Below are positions 1 to 8,202 of a stretch of 18,238 bases of DNA, piece after piece (the stretch's first letter is position 1; every line of letters starts with the position of its first letter). The notes beneath the pieces were generated by a model. It worked only from the letters and a program-made list of their open reading frames with translations, was not told the DNA's origin and did no database searches. A program made the translations under genes and the position numbers. The DNA is from Bacillota bacterium (GTDB lineage Bacteria; Bacillota_I; Bacilli_A; Acholeplasmatales; Acholeplasmataceae): the NCBI GenBank assembly GCA_006226985.1, contig SBGC01000007.1:1-18238 (forward strand), read 5' to 3'.

Positions 1-708
1 AATACTTAACTCTGTGTTAATAACGAAGCCTTCTTTTGATCGATTTAATGTAATCGTTTCTCCAGGGGTGCCCACTAATACTTCATTAGATAATCTTTGG
101 TATGTATCATTTTCGATTCTTTCTTCATAGAATTCAATGACATATTGAGCATTTTGAATAAGTTCAAAACCTGCTACAAGCGTTAAATCACCTGTTACTG
201 GCGTGCTAAAGTTATAGAGTGTATCCTCAAGAAACCAACCTGTAAACACATGGTTAGCTTTTACAGGAACTTCTGTAGGCTCTGATACAAGTTGACCATC
301 TTCAATCGTTTGGCTTGTTTCAACATCTTCGATGTTAAACGTTACTGTATAGTATTGAATCGTACCTTTTACAGTGAGTATAAAAAATTCTTGTCTTGAA
401 ATGGAGCCGACTCTAAGTGATAAGATAAGTGTTACTTCTGTATCATAAAGTGGTCGTGTAACGACTCCTGCAGAAGAAATGATTTCTTCATGAGAACTTT
501 CCCAAGAAAGTTTAGCATTTTTATCAAGAGACGATAAAAAAGGTAGTGTCAAATCTTCAGTCACATTGCTCATACTATCGGATTCAGCAAAACCAATTTC
601 GATTGTTTCAAGCACTTCTTCATAAGTATATGTTTGGGCATTATCATCACACGCTATTAAGCCAAGTGATAGGAACAATGCACCTACTAAAAATAATAAT
701 TTTTTCAT
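1..708 (-). CDS. Surface lipoprotein with Ig-like and Listeria-Bacteroides repeat domains (C-terminus outside window)
   Basis: This is a partial gene: 236 codons are visible and the reading frame is open to the window edge. The N-terminus is a lipoprotein signal peptide, with MKK, a hydrophobic stretch at residues 4-18 and a lipobox LIAC whose Cys20 would be lipidated, so the protein should be anchored on the outer face of the membrane. Residues about 55-115 resemble the atrophied bacterial Ig-like fold, with the typical W-S at 68-69 and the GVVTRP turn at 81-86. Residues about 119-182 resemble a Listeria-Bacteroides (InlB B-type) repeat, with YTVTF at the start and the FTGWF hallmark at 155-159. 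From residue 189 a third, MucBP-like unit seems to begin (YVIEFYEE). The ATG at 708 follows AGAGGA at good spacing. It has its own promoter and is separated from rplQ by a terminator. An adhesion or surface-display role is likely from the domains; the ligand is unknown. Confidence 0.85.
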   Translation of the reverse strand, partial: MKKLLFLVGALFLSLGLIACDDNAQTYTYEEVLETIEIGFAESDSMSNVTEDLTLPFLSSLDKNAKLSWESSHEEIISSAGVVTRPLYDTEVTLILSLRVGSISRQEFFILTVKGTIQYYTVTFNIEDVETSQTIEDGQLVSEPTEVPVKANHVFTGWFLEDTLYNFSTPVTGDLTLVAGFELIQNAQYVIEFYEERIENDTYQRLSNEVLVGTPGETITLNRSKEGFVINTELSI

Positions 709-744
709 GTCATTCCTCTTCTTCGATTTTATAGATGCATAACT

Positions 745-773
745 ATTTTATAACCTTTTGTTATAAATAACAA
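745..773 (-). promoter_or_regulatory. Predicted sigma-A promoter of the lipoprotein gene
   Basis: On the minus strand a -35 box TTGTTA (768-773) is followed, after exactly 17 bp, by a -10 box TAAAAT (745-750). Transcription would start near 738, giving a leader of about 30 nt before the ATG at 708. Spacing is ideal and each box departs from consensus at only one or two positions. In AT-rich DNA such matches arise by chance, so the position between a terminator and a start codon is important support. Confidence 0.5.
758..773. repeat. Inverted repeat overlapping the lipoprotein -35 box
   Basis: The sequence TTGTTA-TAAA-TAACAA is a dyad with perfect 6-bp arms (758-763 and 768-773) around a 4-bp centre. 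It covers the predicted -35 element and part of the spacer, where a repressor could block polymerase. It could also be chance in AT-rich DNA. No regulator gene is visible in the window. Confidence 0.35.
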
Positions 774-827
774 GTTTAAATCAAATAATCCAAAAAAAGA
801 TTGATTTATTTATAAATTTTTATGCTT

Positions 828-871
828 AAACAAAACAGAAAAAGAAAACAACACATGATTTGTGTTGTTTT
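828..871 (-). terminator. Factor-independent terminator of the ribosomal superoperon
   Basis: On the minus strand, about ten bases after the rplQ stop, an 11-bp perfect stem (arms 861-871 and 845-855, core AACAACACA/TGTGTTGTT) closes a 5-nt loop (856-860). It is followed by a T-rich run, TTTTCTTTTTCTGTTTTG. This would end the roughly 14.5-kb transcript and insulate the lipoprotein gene. The plus strand also shows stem plus T-run (861-880), so the structure could act both ways, although no plus-strand gene reads into it. Confidence 0.85.
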
Positions 872-881
872 TTTATTTTAC

Positions 882-1238
882 TTATACGAATTCAATGATT
901 GCCATAGGCGCAGCATCGCCACGTCTTGGAACAGTCTTAATAATTCTTGTATAGCCGCCATTTCTTTCTTGGTAGCGAGGTCCAAGTTCAGAGAATAATT
1001 TTTGAAGTGCATATTGTCCTTCTTTTACAAACTCGAAACGTACAGTTTCAGCAGCTTGTCTTCTTGAACTTAAGGATCCTTCTTTTGCTAAAGTGATCAT
1101 TTTGTCAGCTAATTTTTTTAATTCTTTTGCTTTTGCTTCTGTTGTAACAATGCGTTCATTAATAATGATATCAGTTACTAAATCGCGAAGTAAAGCTTTT
1201 CTTTGATCGCTGTTGCGTCTTAATCTACTATAAGCCAT
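882..1238 (-). CDS. rplQ: Large ribosomal subunit protein bL17
   Basis: This 118-residue protein is close to the usual bacterial length. It shows the family N-terminal signature [20 protein letters not shown], followed by the [12 protein letters not shown] segment that lies near the polypeptide exit site in known ribosomes. The C-terminus ends with the [13 protein letters not shown] strand typical of the family. The start lies 3 nt after the rpoA stop, with an AAGGAG Shine-Dalgarno inside the end of rpoA, so its translation is probably coupled to rpoA. It is the last gene of the superoperon, just before the terminator. Confidence 0.97.
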   Translation of the reverse strand: MAYSRLRRNSDQRKALLRDLVTDIIINERIVTTEAKAKELKKLADKMITLAKEGSLSSRRQAAETVRFEFVKEGQYALQKLFSELGPRYQERNGGYTRIIKTVPRRGDAAPMAIIEFV

Positions 1239-1241
1239 GAT

Positions 1242-2231
1242 TTACTCCTTCTCTTCATCGTCTAAATGAAATTTTGAATCTTTATTCGATGTGTTTTCAA
1301 ACTCTAGACCATGTTCAGCTAGTTTTTCTTTTAATTCCTTAAAGGATTTTCTACCTAAACTTCTAAATCTCATCACATCTTCTTCGGTTAAGCGAATGAT
1401 TTGAGCAACTGTATAAATACCAGAACGTTTTAAACTATTAAATAGTCTTACTGATAAATCAAGTTGTTCAATCTTCATCTCTAATTTTTTGTTGGTTGGT
1501 TCTTCTTCTTGTTCGAAGATAAAATCCGTTGATGCTGCTTGTTCACTAATCTTAACGATTTCTTGGAAGTAATCAATTAGCATTTTAGATGCTAATGCTA
1601 AACCTTCTTTAGCGTCGATTGCGCCATTCGTTTCAATATCAAGTGTCAACTCGTCAGCATCTCCTCTAGTCTTCTCTACATGATAAGATACGCGTGTTAT
1701 TGGGGTATAGATAGAGTCGATTGGGATAACACTTTTTTCATTTTTACTATGAACTTTATTCTTTTCAGCTGAAACATATCCTACACCACGACGAACAGTG
1801 ACTTCCATAGATAATCTTCCGTTTTCAGATAGATTGGCAATCACTTGATCCGGGTTGATGATTTCAACGCCGTCGACATGATTAAAATCTGCTGCAGTAA
1901 CTTTACCTGAACCTACAGCATAAAGCTCTAGTTTTTGTTCAAAATCAGGTTCGAGAGAGTCAACAGCGAAGATGACTTTTTTAAGATTTAATACAATCCC
2001 CATAACATCTTCATAAACGCCTTCGATGGTTGAAAATTCATGTTCAATACCATCAATTTTAACGTTAACGATTGCTGCGCCAGGAAGCGATGAAAGAAGT
2101 ACACGTCTAAGTGCATTTCCTAATGTAATCCCATAACCACGTTCAAGTGGTTTAATAACGAAGCGACCTTTATGACCGTCTACTGATATTTCTTCAACTG
2201 CAGTTGGTTTTTCAAATTTTAAATCTTTCAT
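1242..2231 (-). CDS. rpoA: DNA-directed RNA polymerase subunit alpha
   Basis: The alpha subunit dimerises to nucleate RNA polymerase assembly (N-terminal domain) and contacts upstream promoter DNA and activators (C-terminal domain). Residues about 1-230 form the N-terminal domain, with the conserved PLERGYGITLGNALRRVLLSS block at 28-48. An acidic linker (239-245, EQEEEP) joins it to the C-terminal domain at about 250-312, which has LDLSVR (258-262, Arg262 matching the DNA-contact Arg265 of E. coli) and SLGRKSFKELKEKL (291-304). At 329 residues it is slightly longer than most, owing to an acidic tail ending DDEEKE. It has a strong AAGGAGG site and lies 19 bp after rpsK in the usual alpha-operon order. 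Confidence 0.98.
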   Translation of the reverse strand: MKDLKFEKPTAVEEISVDGHKGRFVIKPLERGYGITLGNALRRVLLSSLPGAAIVNVKIDGIEHEFSTIEGVYEDVMGIVLNLKKVIFAVDSLEPDFEQKLELYAVGSGKVTAADFNHVDGVEIINPDQVIANLSENGRLSMEVTVRRGVGYVSAEKNKVHSKNEKSVIPIDSIYTPITRVSYHVEKTRGDADELTLDIETNGAIDAKEGLALASKMLIDYFQEIVKISEQAASTDFIFEQEEEPTNKKLEMKIEQLDLSVRLFNSLKRSGIYTVAQIIRLTEEDVMRFRSLGRKSFKELKEKLAEHGLEFENTSNKDSKFHLDDEEKE

Positions 2232-2250
2232 AAGTTACCCCTCCTTAACC

Positions 2251-2637
2251 TTATCCACGTGGACGTTTTGGTGGTCTACATCCATTGTGTGGCACTGGTG
2301 TTACGTCTCTAATCGCAGTGATTTCTAATCCTGCTGCTTGTAATGAACGGATTGCAGCTTCTCTACCTGGACCAGGTCCTTTTACAGAAACTTCAACTTT
2401 GATCATACCGTTATCCATTGCTGTTTTAGCAACAGCTTCAGCTGTTAACTGTGCAGCAAATGGTGTTGATTTCTTACTACCTTTGTAGCCAAGTGCACCA
2501 GCACTGCTCCATGCGATTGCATTTCCGTCAACATCAGTAATCGTAACGATTGTATTATTGAAAGTTGTATGAATGTGTGCAACACCAAGGGGAATATTCT
2601 TTTTAACTTTACGTTTAGTAGTCTTTTTACGAGCCAT
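2251..2637 (-). CDS. rpsK: Small ribosomal subunit protein uS11
   Basis: This 128-residue protein binds 16S rRNA in the platform of the 30S subunit near the mRNA exit. Recognisable motifs are the basic N-terminus [12 protein letters not shown], the [18 protein letters not shown] strand, [14 protein letters not shown], the glycine-rich [13 protein letters not shown] and the invariant C-terminus [13 protein letters not shown]. Length matches the family. The Shine-Dalgarno is AGGGAGG, and the gene is 14 bp after rpsM. A plus-strand open frame across it is an antisense shadow. Confidence 0.98.
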   Translation of the reverse strand: MARKKTTKRKVKKNIPLGVAHIHTTFNNTIVTITDVDGNAIAWSSAGALGYKGSKKSTPFAAQLTAEAVAKTAMDNGMIKVEVSVKGPGPGREAAIRSLQAAGLEITAIRDVTPVPHNGCRPPKRPRG

Positions 2638-2651
2638 GATTTATTCCTCCC

Positions 2652-3017
2652 TTACTTCTTCTTTCCGGTAATCGCTTTGGGTTTACCTTTTCTTGTGCGT
2701 GCATTATTTCTAGTGTTTTGACCACGAACAGGTAATCCTTTACGATGACGGATTCCACGATATGAACCAATTTCCATTAAACGTTTGATGTTAAGTGTTA
2801 CTTCACGACGTAAGTCACCTTCAACAACGTATTTTTGAATTTCTGTACGAATACGGTTCAATTCATCTTCAGTTAATGCTTTAACACGTGTGTCTTCACT
2901 CACGTTAGCATCCTTTAATATTTGTTGGGCAGTTGGTAATCCAATGCCGTATACATAAGTTAACGAAACCACGACGCGCTTGTCGCGTGGGATGTCAACG
3001 CCTGCTATTCTTGCCAT
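2652..3017 (-). CDS. rpsM: Small ribosomal subunit protein uS13
   Basis: uS13 sits in the 30S head, contacts the large subunit through bridge B1 and touches P-site tRNA with its tail. The 121 residues match the usual length. Visible signatures are [20 protein letters not shown] at the N-terminus, a helix-two-turns-helix region with YGIG, the [14 protein letters not shown] segment, and the basic tail [14 protein letters not shown] that reaches toward the P site. It starts after TAGGAGG and follows rpmJ by 12 bp, the standard arrangement at the start of the alpha operon. Confidence 0.98.
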   Translation of the reverse strand: MARIAGVDIPRDKRVVVSLTYVYGIGLPTAQQILKDANVSEDTRVKALTEDELNRIRTEIQKYVVEGDLRREVTLNIKRLMEIGSYRGIRHRKGLPVRGQNTRNNARTRKGKPKAITGKKK

Positions 3018-3029
3018 AGTTCCTCCTAA

Positions 3030-3146
3030 TTAACCTTGTCTTTGGTTATGTCTTTTATTTTTCTTATTAATAACGTAAATTTTGCCTTTGCGCTTAACGA
3101 TGATATCGTCTTCGCTTCTTTTTTTAACTGATGCTCTTACCTTCAT
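3030..3146 (-). CDS. rpmJ: Large ribosomal subunit protein bL36, zinc-free form
   Basis: This 38-residue gene follows AAGGAGG and lies between infA and rpsM, its usual place. It reads [14 protein letters not shown] at the start and RHNQRQG at the end, both diagnostic of bL36. In the zinc-ribbon form, Cys11, Cys14, Cys27 and a His near residue 32-33 bind Zn. Here these positions are Ser11, Asp14 and Asn27, with only His33 kept, so the protein cannot form the usual zinc site. Cys-less bL36 paralogues are known in bacteria and are often induced by zinc limitation; here the Cys-less form occupies the main operon and may be the only copy. Confidence 0.95.
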   Translation of the reverse strand: MKVRASVKKRSEDDIIVKRKGKIYVINKKNKRHNQRQG

Positions 3147-3160
3147 ATCAAGGTTCCTCC

Positions 3161-3382
3161 TTATTTGCGTCGATATGTAATTCGACCGCGTGTTAGATCG
3201 TATGGTGATAATTCAACTGTTACTTTATCACCAGGTAAAATGCGTATGTTATGCATGCGGATTTTACCAGATACATGAGCCAATACTATATGGCCATTTT
3301 GAATAAGTTCAACTTTAAATTTCGTATTGGGTAATACTTCGATGACTCTTGCTTCTACTTCAATTAAATCTTCTCTTGCCAT
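3161..3382 (-). CDS. infA: Translation initiation factor IF-1
   Basis: IF-1 binds the A site of the 30S subunit and assists IF-2 and IF-3 in initiation. The 73-residue protein is a single S1-type OB fold and contains the family motifs [28 protein letters not shown] and the C-terminal [10 protein letters not shown](R)K. The length is essentially the family norm. An AAGGAG site precedes the ATG, and the gene starts only 4 bp after the map stop, so the two are probably translated together. Confidence 0.98.
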   Translation of the reverse strand: MAREDLIEVEARVIEVLPNTKFKVELIQNGHIVLAHVSGKIRMHNIRILPGDKVTVELSPYDLTRGRITYRRK

Positions 3383-3386
3383 AGAC

Positions 3387-4145
3387 TCACTCCTTTTTAA
3401 ATGATGTTAAAATGTCATGTCCAGTTTCTGTAATCACAATCATATGCTCAAAGTGTGCACTGGGTTTATGATCTGTTGTAATTGTTGTCCAATTATCAGA
3501 CAAAACTCTTACTTTTTTTGTTCCTAAATTAATCATGGGTTCAACACAAAATGTCATACCTGGTTTTAATAAAGGTCCTTCATTTGGTTTACCAAAATTG
3601 GGTACGTAGGGTTCCTCATGTAAATCTCTGCCAATACCATGCCCTGTGAATTCTTCAACAATACCATATCCATATGGTTTCACATATGTTTCAATAGCAT
3701 GTGAGATATCTGAGACGCGGTTTCCTGGTTTTGCTTGTTTAAGTCCTTCATAAAGTGATTCTTCTGTGACTTTTAACAATTTTTCGATTTCAGAACTGAC
3801 TTGTCCTACAGGATAAGTCGTTGCTGAATCCGCATGATAACCTTTATAATTTACACCAAAATCTAATGTAATAATGTCTCCTTCTTTAAGAAGTTTCTTT
3901 TTAGAAGGAATACCGTGAACAACAACTTCATTAACTGAAGTACAAATGGACCCTGGAAAGCCATGATAACCCTTAAAAGAGGGAATACCTCCAAGACTTA
4001 TGATATGTTTTTCGGCGAGTTGATCGAGATGATACGTTGAAATACCAGGTTTAATATGCTCTTTGAGCATTTCTCTTGTACTTTCTAGGATGCGACCAGC
4101 TTCTCGCATCAACTCGATTTCGCGTTGCGATTTGATATATATCAA
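3387..4145 (-). CDS. map: Type I methionine aminopeptidase
   Basis: The enzyme removes the N-terminal methionine from new proteins in the cytosol. All five metal ligands can be seen. Numbered from the longer GTG start they are Asp98 (LDFG), Asp109 (HADS), His172 (TGHGIG), Glu205 (CVEP) and Glu236 (FEH), and His80 of the substrate pocket is also present; subtract 3 for the start chosen here. I place the start at a TTG (4143-4145) giving [18 protein letters not shown], because AGGTGAG lies 4-5 nt upstream and because family members begin at this point. A GTG at 4154, inside the end of adk, would add three residues but lacks a good ribosome-binding site. With the TTG start, one base separates it from adk. 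Confidence 0.93.
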   Translation of the reverse strand: MIYIKSQREIELMREAGRILESTREMLKEHIKPGISTYHLDQLAEKHIISLGGIPSFKGYHGFPGSICTSVNEVVVHGIPSKKKLLKEGDIITLDFGVNYKGYHADSATTYPVGQVSSEIEKLLKVTEESLYEGLKQAKPGNRVSDISHAIETYVKPYGYGIVEEFTGHGIGRDLHEEPYVPNFGKPNEGPLLKPGMTFCVEPMINLGTKKVRVLSDNWTTITTDHKPSAHFEHMIVITETGHDILTSFKKE

Positions 4146-4146
4146 T

Positions 4147-4791
4147 CTACTCACCTAAAACTTTCATAATGTCATTGTGTGTATCATCAATGCTTCTTGT
4201 TCCATCCACATTAATGATTGTTCCTGACGCTAAGTAATAACCGATAACAGGTGCTGTTTGGTCTTTGTATATTCTAAGTCTTCTGCGAACGGTGTCTTCT
4301 AGATCATCAGCTCGTTGAATCAGCTTACCTCCACAAACATTACAGATGCCTTCAACTTTTGGTTTTTTGTTTGTGATATGATAAATTGCTCCACATTTTT
4401 CGCAGACACGGCGACCACTTAAACGTTTGATAATTAATTCTTCGTTACCTTCGATATTAATCACTGCATCAAGCTTCCAATTTTTTTCTTTTAGAATGGC
4501 ATCAAAAGCTTTTGCTTGATCAATATTTCTTGGAAAGCCGTCAAAAAGGAATCCCTTTTCAACATCTTTTTCATTAAGTCTTTCGCGAACAATTTCATTA
4601 GTGATATCATCAGGTACAAGTTCGCCACGATTAATGTAAGATTTTGCTATTTTTCCGATTTCAAGTTCTGTTTCAAAGAGTTCTCTAAATATATTTCCTG
4701 TTGAGATATGTGGTATGTTATAATGCTTGATCAATAATTCTGCCTCGGTTCCTTTGCCTACGCCAGGAGGGCCCATAATAATGATGCGCAT
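4147..4791 (-). CDS. adk: Adenylate kinase with zinc-binding lid
   Basis: It interconverts ATP plus AMP and two ADP. The 214-residue protein has the P-loop GPPGVGKGT (7-15), the AMP-binding segment STGNIFRE (30-37), the DGFPR motif (84-88) and a long LID of about residues 125-163. The LID carries Cys130, Cys133, Cys150 and Cys153, the four-cysteine zinc site typical of Gram-positive adenylate kinases, so this organism has not abandoned zinc structurally in all its proteins. The Shine-Dalgarno is weak (GCGGGT), so expression may depend on read-through translation from secY, whose stop is 14 bp upstream. The position between secY and map is standard for Firmicutes and Mollicutes. Confidence 0.98.
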   Translation of the reverse strand: MRIIIMGPPGVGKGTEAELLIKHYNIPHISTGNIFRELFETELEIGKIAKSYINRGELVPDDITNEIVRERLNEKDVEKGFLFDGFPRNIDQAKAFDAILKEKNWKLDAVINIEGNEELIIKRLSGRRVCEKCGAIYHITNKKPKVEGICNVCGGKLIQRADDLEDTVRRRLRIYKDQTAPVIGYYLASGTIINVDGTRSIDDTHNDIMKVLGE

Positions 4792-4805
4792 TTATCTATA
4801 CCCGC

Positions 4806-6125
4806 TTACTTAAAGATGCCACTGTATTCTGCTTGAGCTGCGTCTGTTTCAACTTGTTGTGTTGTTTCGATAGCTACCCCAACGATAATCAGTAAGCTTG
4901 TACCACCAATTGTAATTACTTGTGCTTCTGCGCCTTGGAAACCAAAAACAATGGCTGTCAAGATTGGCATTACAGCAAGTAAAACAAGGTATACAGTACC
5001 TATAACAGTAATCTTAAATAATAATTTTGCAATAAAGTCTTGCGTATCTTGTCCTGGACGAATCCCTGGAACATATGCGTTTGACTTCGATAGGTTGTTT
5101 GAAATCTTCTGTGGATCAATCGTTAAGAACGAATAGAAGAATGAGAAGATGACAATCAGAAGTACATACAGAATAAAGCCGATTGGCAATTGGAAATTAA
5201 AAATATTGTTAATCCAAAGTGCAAAACGAGATGTTTGTGCTGTTGCTCCTGAAAAACCTAGAATAGTTAGTGGAATACTCAAAATGGTCTGAGCGAAGAT
5301 AACAGGAATAACCCCTGCGCTATTAATCTTCATTGGAATATTGGAGTCTGATTTTCCTTGTCTATTTGCATATTGAATAGGGATTTTTCTCGTTGCAATT
5401 TGAATATAGACAACCCCGAATAAAATACCAAAATATAACAAGAGAATAACGATAAATGCGACAACACCCCAACCAGTTGCACCAGTTGCTGGGAAATACT
5501 TAGCAACTAATGTCGTCCACATAGATGGCAAACTTGTTACAATCCCTGCAGTAATTAAAATGGATGTTCCATTTCCAATACCTTTTTTAGTGATTAAATC
5601 ACCTAACCATATAGCGATTGCAGTACCACCTGTCATGACAAGTGCCATGTAAATATAGTAAATATAACGATATCTTGTAATATCAGCAGGCTCAATCGAT
5701 GGAATCAAGTTACCACCCATGTTACCCATAACACCAATAATAAGTGCGAACGCTTGAATAAACGCTAACGCAATGGCTAGATATCGTGTAATACGATTGA
5801 TTTTAGCTTTTCCTGATTCACCTTGTTCTGTCCATTCTTTAAACTGTGGAATAACCATTTGTAATAACTGGATCGCAATAGATGCAGTAATATATGGAGA
5901 AATCCCAAGTGCTAAGATTGAGAAACGTTCAAGTGCTTGTCCACTAAAGTTATTAAGGATTGCTAAAAATGAACTGTTTGTAAATGATTCAGTCAATGAA
6001 TCGGCGTTAAAAAGGGGTACCGTAATATGACTTGCGATTCTAACAACTAATAAGATAAATAACGTAAATGCAAATCTTAGCATTACAGTTTTGTTACTTA
6101 GAATTCGTTTAATACGTAACCACAC
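4806..6125 (-). CDS. secY: Preprotein translocase subunit SecY
   Basis: SecY forms the protein-conducting channel of the cytoplasmic membrane and works with SecE, SecG and SecA. The 439 residues contain about ten hydrophobic segments, the first at about 16-37. Conserved landmarks are the periplasmic plug region after TM1, GISPYITASIAIQLLQM in TM2, the basic loop KKGIGNGTS, and the cytoplasmic loop region RKIPIQYANRQ, followed by IPMKINSAGVIPVIFA. The start is GTG, preceded by GAGGTGA inside the end of rplO, with a single base between the rplO stop and this start, so translation is likely coupled. It would export the lipoprotein at the other end of the window. Confidence 0.98.
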   Translation of the reverse strand: MWLRIKRILSNKTVMLRFAFTLFILLVVRIASHITVPLFNADSLTESFTNSSFLAILNNFSGQALERFSILALGISPYITASIAIQLLQMVIPQFKEWTEQGESGKAKINRITRYLAIALAFIQAFALIIGVMGNMGGNLIPSIEPADITRYRYIYYIYMALVMTGGTAIAIWLGDLITKKGIGNGTSILITAGIVTSLPSMWTTLVAKYFPATGATGWGVVAFIVILLLYFGILFGVVYIQIATRKIPIQYANRQGKSDSNIPMKINSAGVIPVIFAQTILSIPLTILGFSGATAQTSRFALWINNIFNFQLPIGFILYVLLIVIFSFFYSFLTIDPQKISNNLSKSNAYVPGIRPGQDTQDFIAKLLFKITVIGTVYLVLLAVMPILTAIVFGFQGAEAQVITIGGTSLLIIVGVAIETTQQVETDAAQAEYSGIFK

Positions 6126-6126
6126 T

Positions 6127-6564
6127 TTAAATCACCTCGACTGTTCCACCGGCTGATATGATTGCTGCTTCAGCAGCTTTCGAGAAATGATTAGCTTTAA
6201 CAGTCAATTTTTTCTCTAAAGTTCCATTTGCCAGTACTTTTACACCAGATAACAATTTTTTAATTACGTTTCTAGCGATTAATACTTCTGGAGTAACGAC
6301 TTCACCATCATTGAAGATGTTCAAATCAGAAAGATTAACAACGGTGTATTCTTTACGATTCACATTGTTGAATCCTCTTTTTGGAAGACGTTGGAAGAAA
6401 GGAAGCTGGCCCCCTTCAAATCCTGGGCGTGGACCGCCACCAGAACGAGCGAGTTGACCTTTGTTACCTTTACCTGCGGTTTTACCAGTACCACTACCTG
6501 GGCCTCTACCTAAACGCTTGCGGCTCTTGCGGGCACCTTCAACGGGTCTTAATTCGTTTAACAT
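6127..6564 (-). CDS. rplO: Large ribosomal subunit protein uL15
   Basis: uL15 is a late-assembly protein of the 50S subunit with a long basic extension reaching into 23S rRNA. The 145 residues match the family. The N-terminal extension contains [20 protein letters not shown] and the [20 protein letters not shown] segment, both diagnostic. The C-terminal globular part includes [20 protein letters not shown] and ends [10 protein letters not shown] consensus AAGGAGGT site precedes the ATG, 13 bp after rpmD. Its last codons carry the ribosome-binding site for secY. Confidence 0.98.
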   Translation of the reverse strand: MLNELRPVEGARKSRKRLGRGPGSGTGKTAGKGNKGQLARSGGGPRPGFEGGQLPFFQRLPKRGFNNVNRKEYTVVNLSDLNIFNDGEVVTPEVLIARNVIKKLLSGVKVLANGTLEKKLTVKANHFSKAAEAAIISAGGTVEVI

Positions 6565-6577
6565 TGGTTCTACCTCC

Positions 6578-6757
6578 TTAAGCTACTTCTTGAACATCCA
6601 CTAAGTGTGAGATGGTCTTAATCATGCCGTTAATGGCTTCATTAGACTCTTTCACAACAACTTGGTGAATTTTCTTAAGTCCGAGTGCGTGTGCTGTTTT
6701 AATTTGATTTGGCAAACGGCCAATTAAACTTTTCTTTAATGTAATTTGTAATTTCAT
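6578..6757 (-). CDS. rpmD: Large ribosomal subunit protein uL30
   Basis: This 59-residue gene reads [20 protein letters not shown] at the start, then THALGL-type sequence ([14 protein letters not shown]), the core uL30 signature, and a C-terminal helix and strand ending HLVDVQEVA. The length matches the usual short bacterial uL30 exactly. The start overlaps the rpsE stop by one base (TAATG), with GGAG inside the end of rpsE, so it is translationally coupled to rpsE. uL30 is a surface protein of the large subunit and is dispensable in some bacteria, but it keeps its normal place here. Confidence 0.96.
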   Translation of the reverse strand: MKLQITLKKSLIGRLPNQIKTAHALGLKKIHQVVVKESNEAINGMIKTISHLVDVQEVA

Positions 6758-7269
6758 TATAGCAACTCCGATACATCTACACCACGAAGTGCAGCAACTG
6801 TTTCAGCTGTTCTTAATTCTTTTAAGCCAGCGAATGTCGCACGAACCATGTTGATGGGTGTGCTAGAACCGAGAGACTTCGATAAGATATCATTAACACC
6901 AGCAAGCTCGAATACAGCACGAACCGCTCCACCAGCGATGATACCAGTACCTTCTGAAGCTGGCTTAAGGAATACTTTACCTGCTCCATAGTTTCCGGTA
7001 ATTTGATGAGGAATTGTTGTTCCTACGATAGGAACATTTATCATGTTTGTCTTAGCATCTTCAACAGCTTTCTTGATTGCATCAGGAACTTCTGCTGCTT
7101 TGCCAGTACCAAAACCAATTTGACCTTGCTTGTTACCAATAACAACTAGGGCTGCAAAACGGAAACGACGACCACCTTTAACGACTTTCGTTACACGGTT
7201 AATCGAAACAACGCGTTCTTCGAATTGATTTTCTTGTTGTTCTTCTTGCACGAATCTTTCTCTTGCCAT
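6757..7269 (-). CDS. rpsE: Small ribosomal subunit protein uS5
   Basis: uS5 lies near the mRNA entry tunnel and the decoding centre and influences accuracy. The 170-residue protein has a Glu/Gln-rich N-terminal extension (residues 1-17). It is followed by the double-stranded-RNA-binding fold with [20 protein letters not shown] (about 19-38) and [14 protein letters not shown], and then the second domain with [16 protein letters not shown] and [12 protein letters not shown]. The Shine-Dalgarno is TAGGAGGT. The stop codon shares a base with the rpmD start. Confidence 0.98.
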   Translation of the reverse strand: MARERFVQEEQQENQFEERVVSINRVTKVVKGGRRFRFAALVVIGNKQGQIGFGTGKAAEVPDAIKKAVEDAKTNMINVPIVGTTIPHQITGNYGAGKVFLKPASEGTGIIAGGAVRAVFELAGVNDILSKSLGSSTPINMVRATFAGLKELRTAETVAALRGVDVSELL

Positions 7270-7281
7270 TTCGTTTACCTC

Positions 7282-7635
7282 CTAGAATTGTAAGCCAGCT
7301 TCACGTGCTGCTTCAGCAAGTGCTTTAATACGTCCGTGATATAAATATCCAGCACGATCAAAGACTACAGAAGTTACACCTTGAGCAATGGCTTTTTCAG
7401 CAATAAGCTTTCCAACTGCCTTAGCCGATTCAATATTTGAATGGTTAAGACCGAGTTCTTGAGTGCGAGCGCTAACGAGGGTTGTTTGCTTCACGTCATC
7501 AATAATTTGAACATAAAGGGCAGTATTCGAACGATAGATTGATAATCTTGGACGTTCAGCTGTTCCTTTGATTGTTTTTCTGATACGTAAATGACGCTTT
7601 TGTCTAACGACATTACTTGATAGTTTTTTAATCAT
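7282..7635 (-). CDS. rplR: Large ribosomal subunit protein uL18
   Basis: uL18 binds 5S rRNA in the central protuberance together with uL5. The 117-residue protein begins with the basic tail [20 protein letters not shown], continues with [14 protein letters not shown] and [13 protein letters not shown], and ends with [20 protein letters not shown] followed by REAGLQF, the family's characteristic C-terminus. AGGGAGG precedes the ATG, and the gene follows rplF by 14 bp. Confidence 0.98.
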   Translation of the reverse strand: MIKKLSSNVVRQKRHLRIRKTIKGTAERPRLSIYRSNTALYVQIIDDVKQTTLVSARTQELGLNHSNIESAKAVGKLIAEKAIAQGVTSVVFDRAGYLYHGRIKALAEAAREAGLQF

Positions 7636-7649
7636 AATGATGTCCTCCC

Positions 7650-8189
7650 TTACTTAGCAGTCTTTCCAGCTTTACGTGGAACATATTCATCAACATAGCG
7701 AATACCTTTACCAAGATATGGTTCTGGTTTTCTATAACTTCTGATCTTAGCAGCGAATTCGCCGACAACTTGTTTGTCTGCTCCTTCGATGATAATATCA
7801 GTGTTCTTTGGAATGCTGACAGATAGTCCTGCCGGAATTTCTAGATTAATTGGGTGTGAGTAACCCAAACTTAAGTTCACGACGTTGCCTTGTAGAGCTG
7901 CTCTATAACCAACACCGCGAATTTCTAATTGTTTTTTAAACCCTGTTGATACACCATTCACCATGTTTGCTAATAATGCGCGAGTTGTACCGTGGATTTT
8001 TCTTGTGAATATTTCATCATTTGGTCTTGAGATTTTAATTTCTTGACCTTCTTGATGAATTGTTAAGTTTTCATTGAATTGGAATTCAAGTTGACCTTTT
8101 GGACCTTTAACCACAACGTAGTTTTCTGGACTAATCGTTACAGTAACACCGGCAGGAACTTGAATCACTTTATTACCTATACGTGACAT
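7650..8189 (-). CDS. rplF: Large ribosomal subunit protein uL6
   Basis: uL6 binds 23S rRNA near the sarcin-ricin loop where translation factors dock. The correct start is the ATG at 8189 ([17 protein letters not shown]), which follows AAGGAGG at ideal spacing and gives 179 residues, the normal length. The open frame extends 15 codons farther into rpsH but that part is not family-like. Two homologous domains follow: the first with [11 protein letters not shown], the second with [13 protein letters not shown] and the C-terminal [18 protein letters not shown], which is diagnostic. Confidence 0.98.
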   Translation of the reverse strand: MSRIGNKVIQVPAGVTVTISPENYVVVKGPKGQLEFQFNENLTIHQEGQEIKISRPNDEIFTRKIHGTTRALLANMVNGVSTGFKKQLEIRGVGYRAALQGNVVNLSLGYSHPINLEIPAGLSVSIPKNTDIIIEGADKQVVGEFAAKIRSYRKPEPYLGKGIRYVDEYVPRKAGKTAK

Positions 8190-8202
8190 AATTTCCTCCT
8201 TA

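Noticed and set aside
546..734. Plus-strand open frame of 62 codons near the left end
   Set aside because: It lies antisense to the lipoprotein signal-peptide region and its promoter, has no ribosome-binding site and shows no recognisable protein features.
3018..3160. Apparent gap between infA and rpsM, first considered as a regulatory spacer
   Set aside because: It encodes rpmJ with its own ribosome-binding site, so no large spacer remains.
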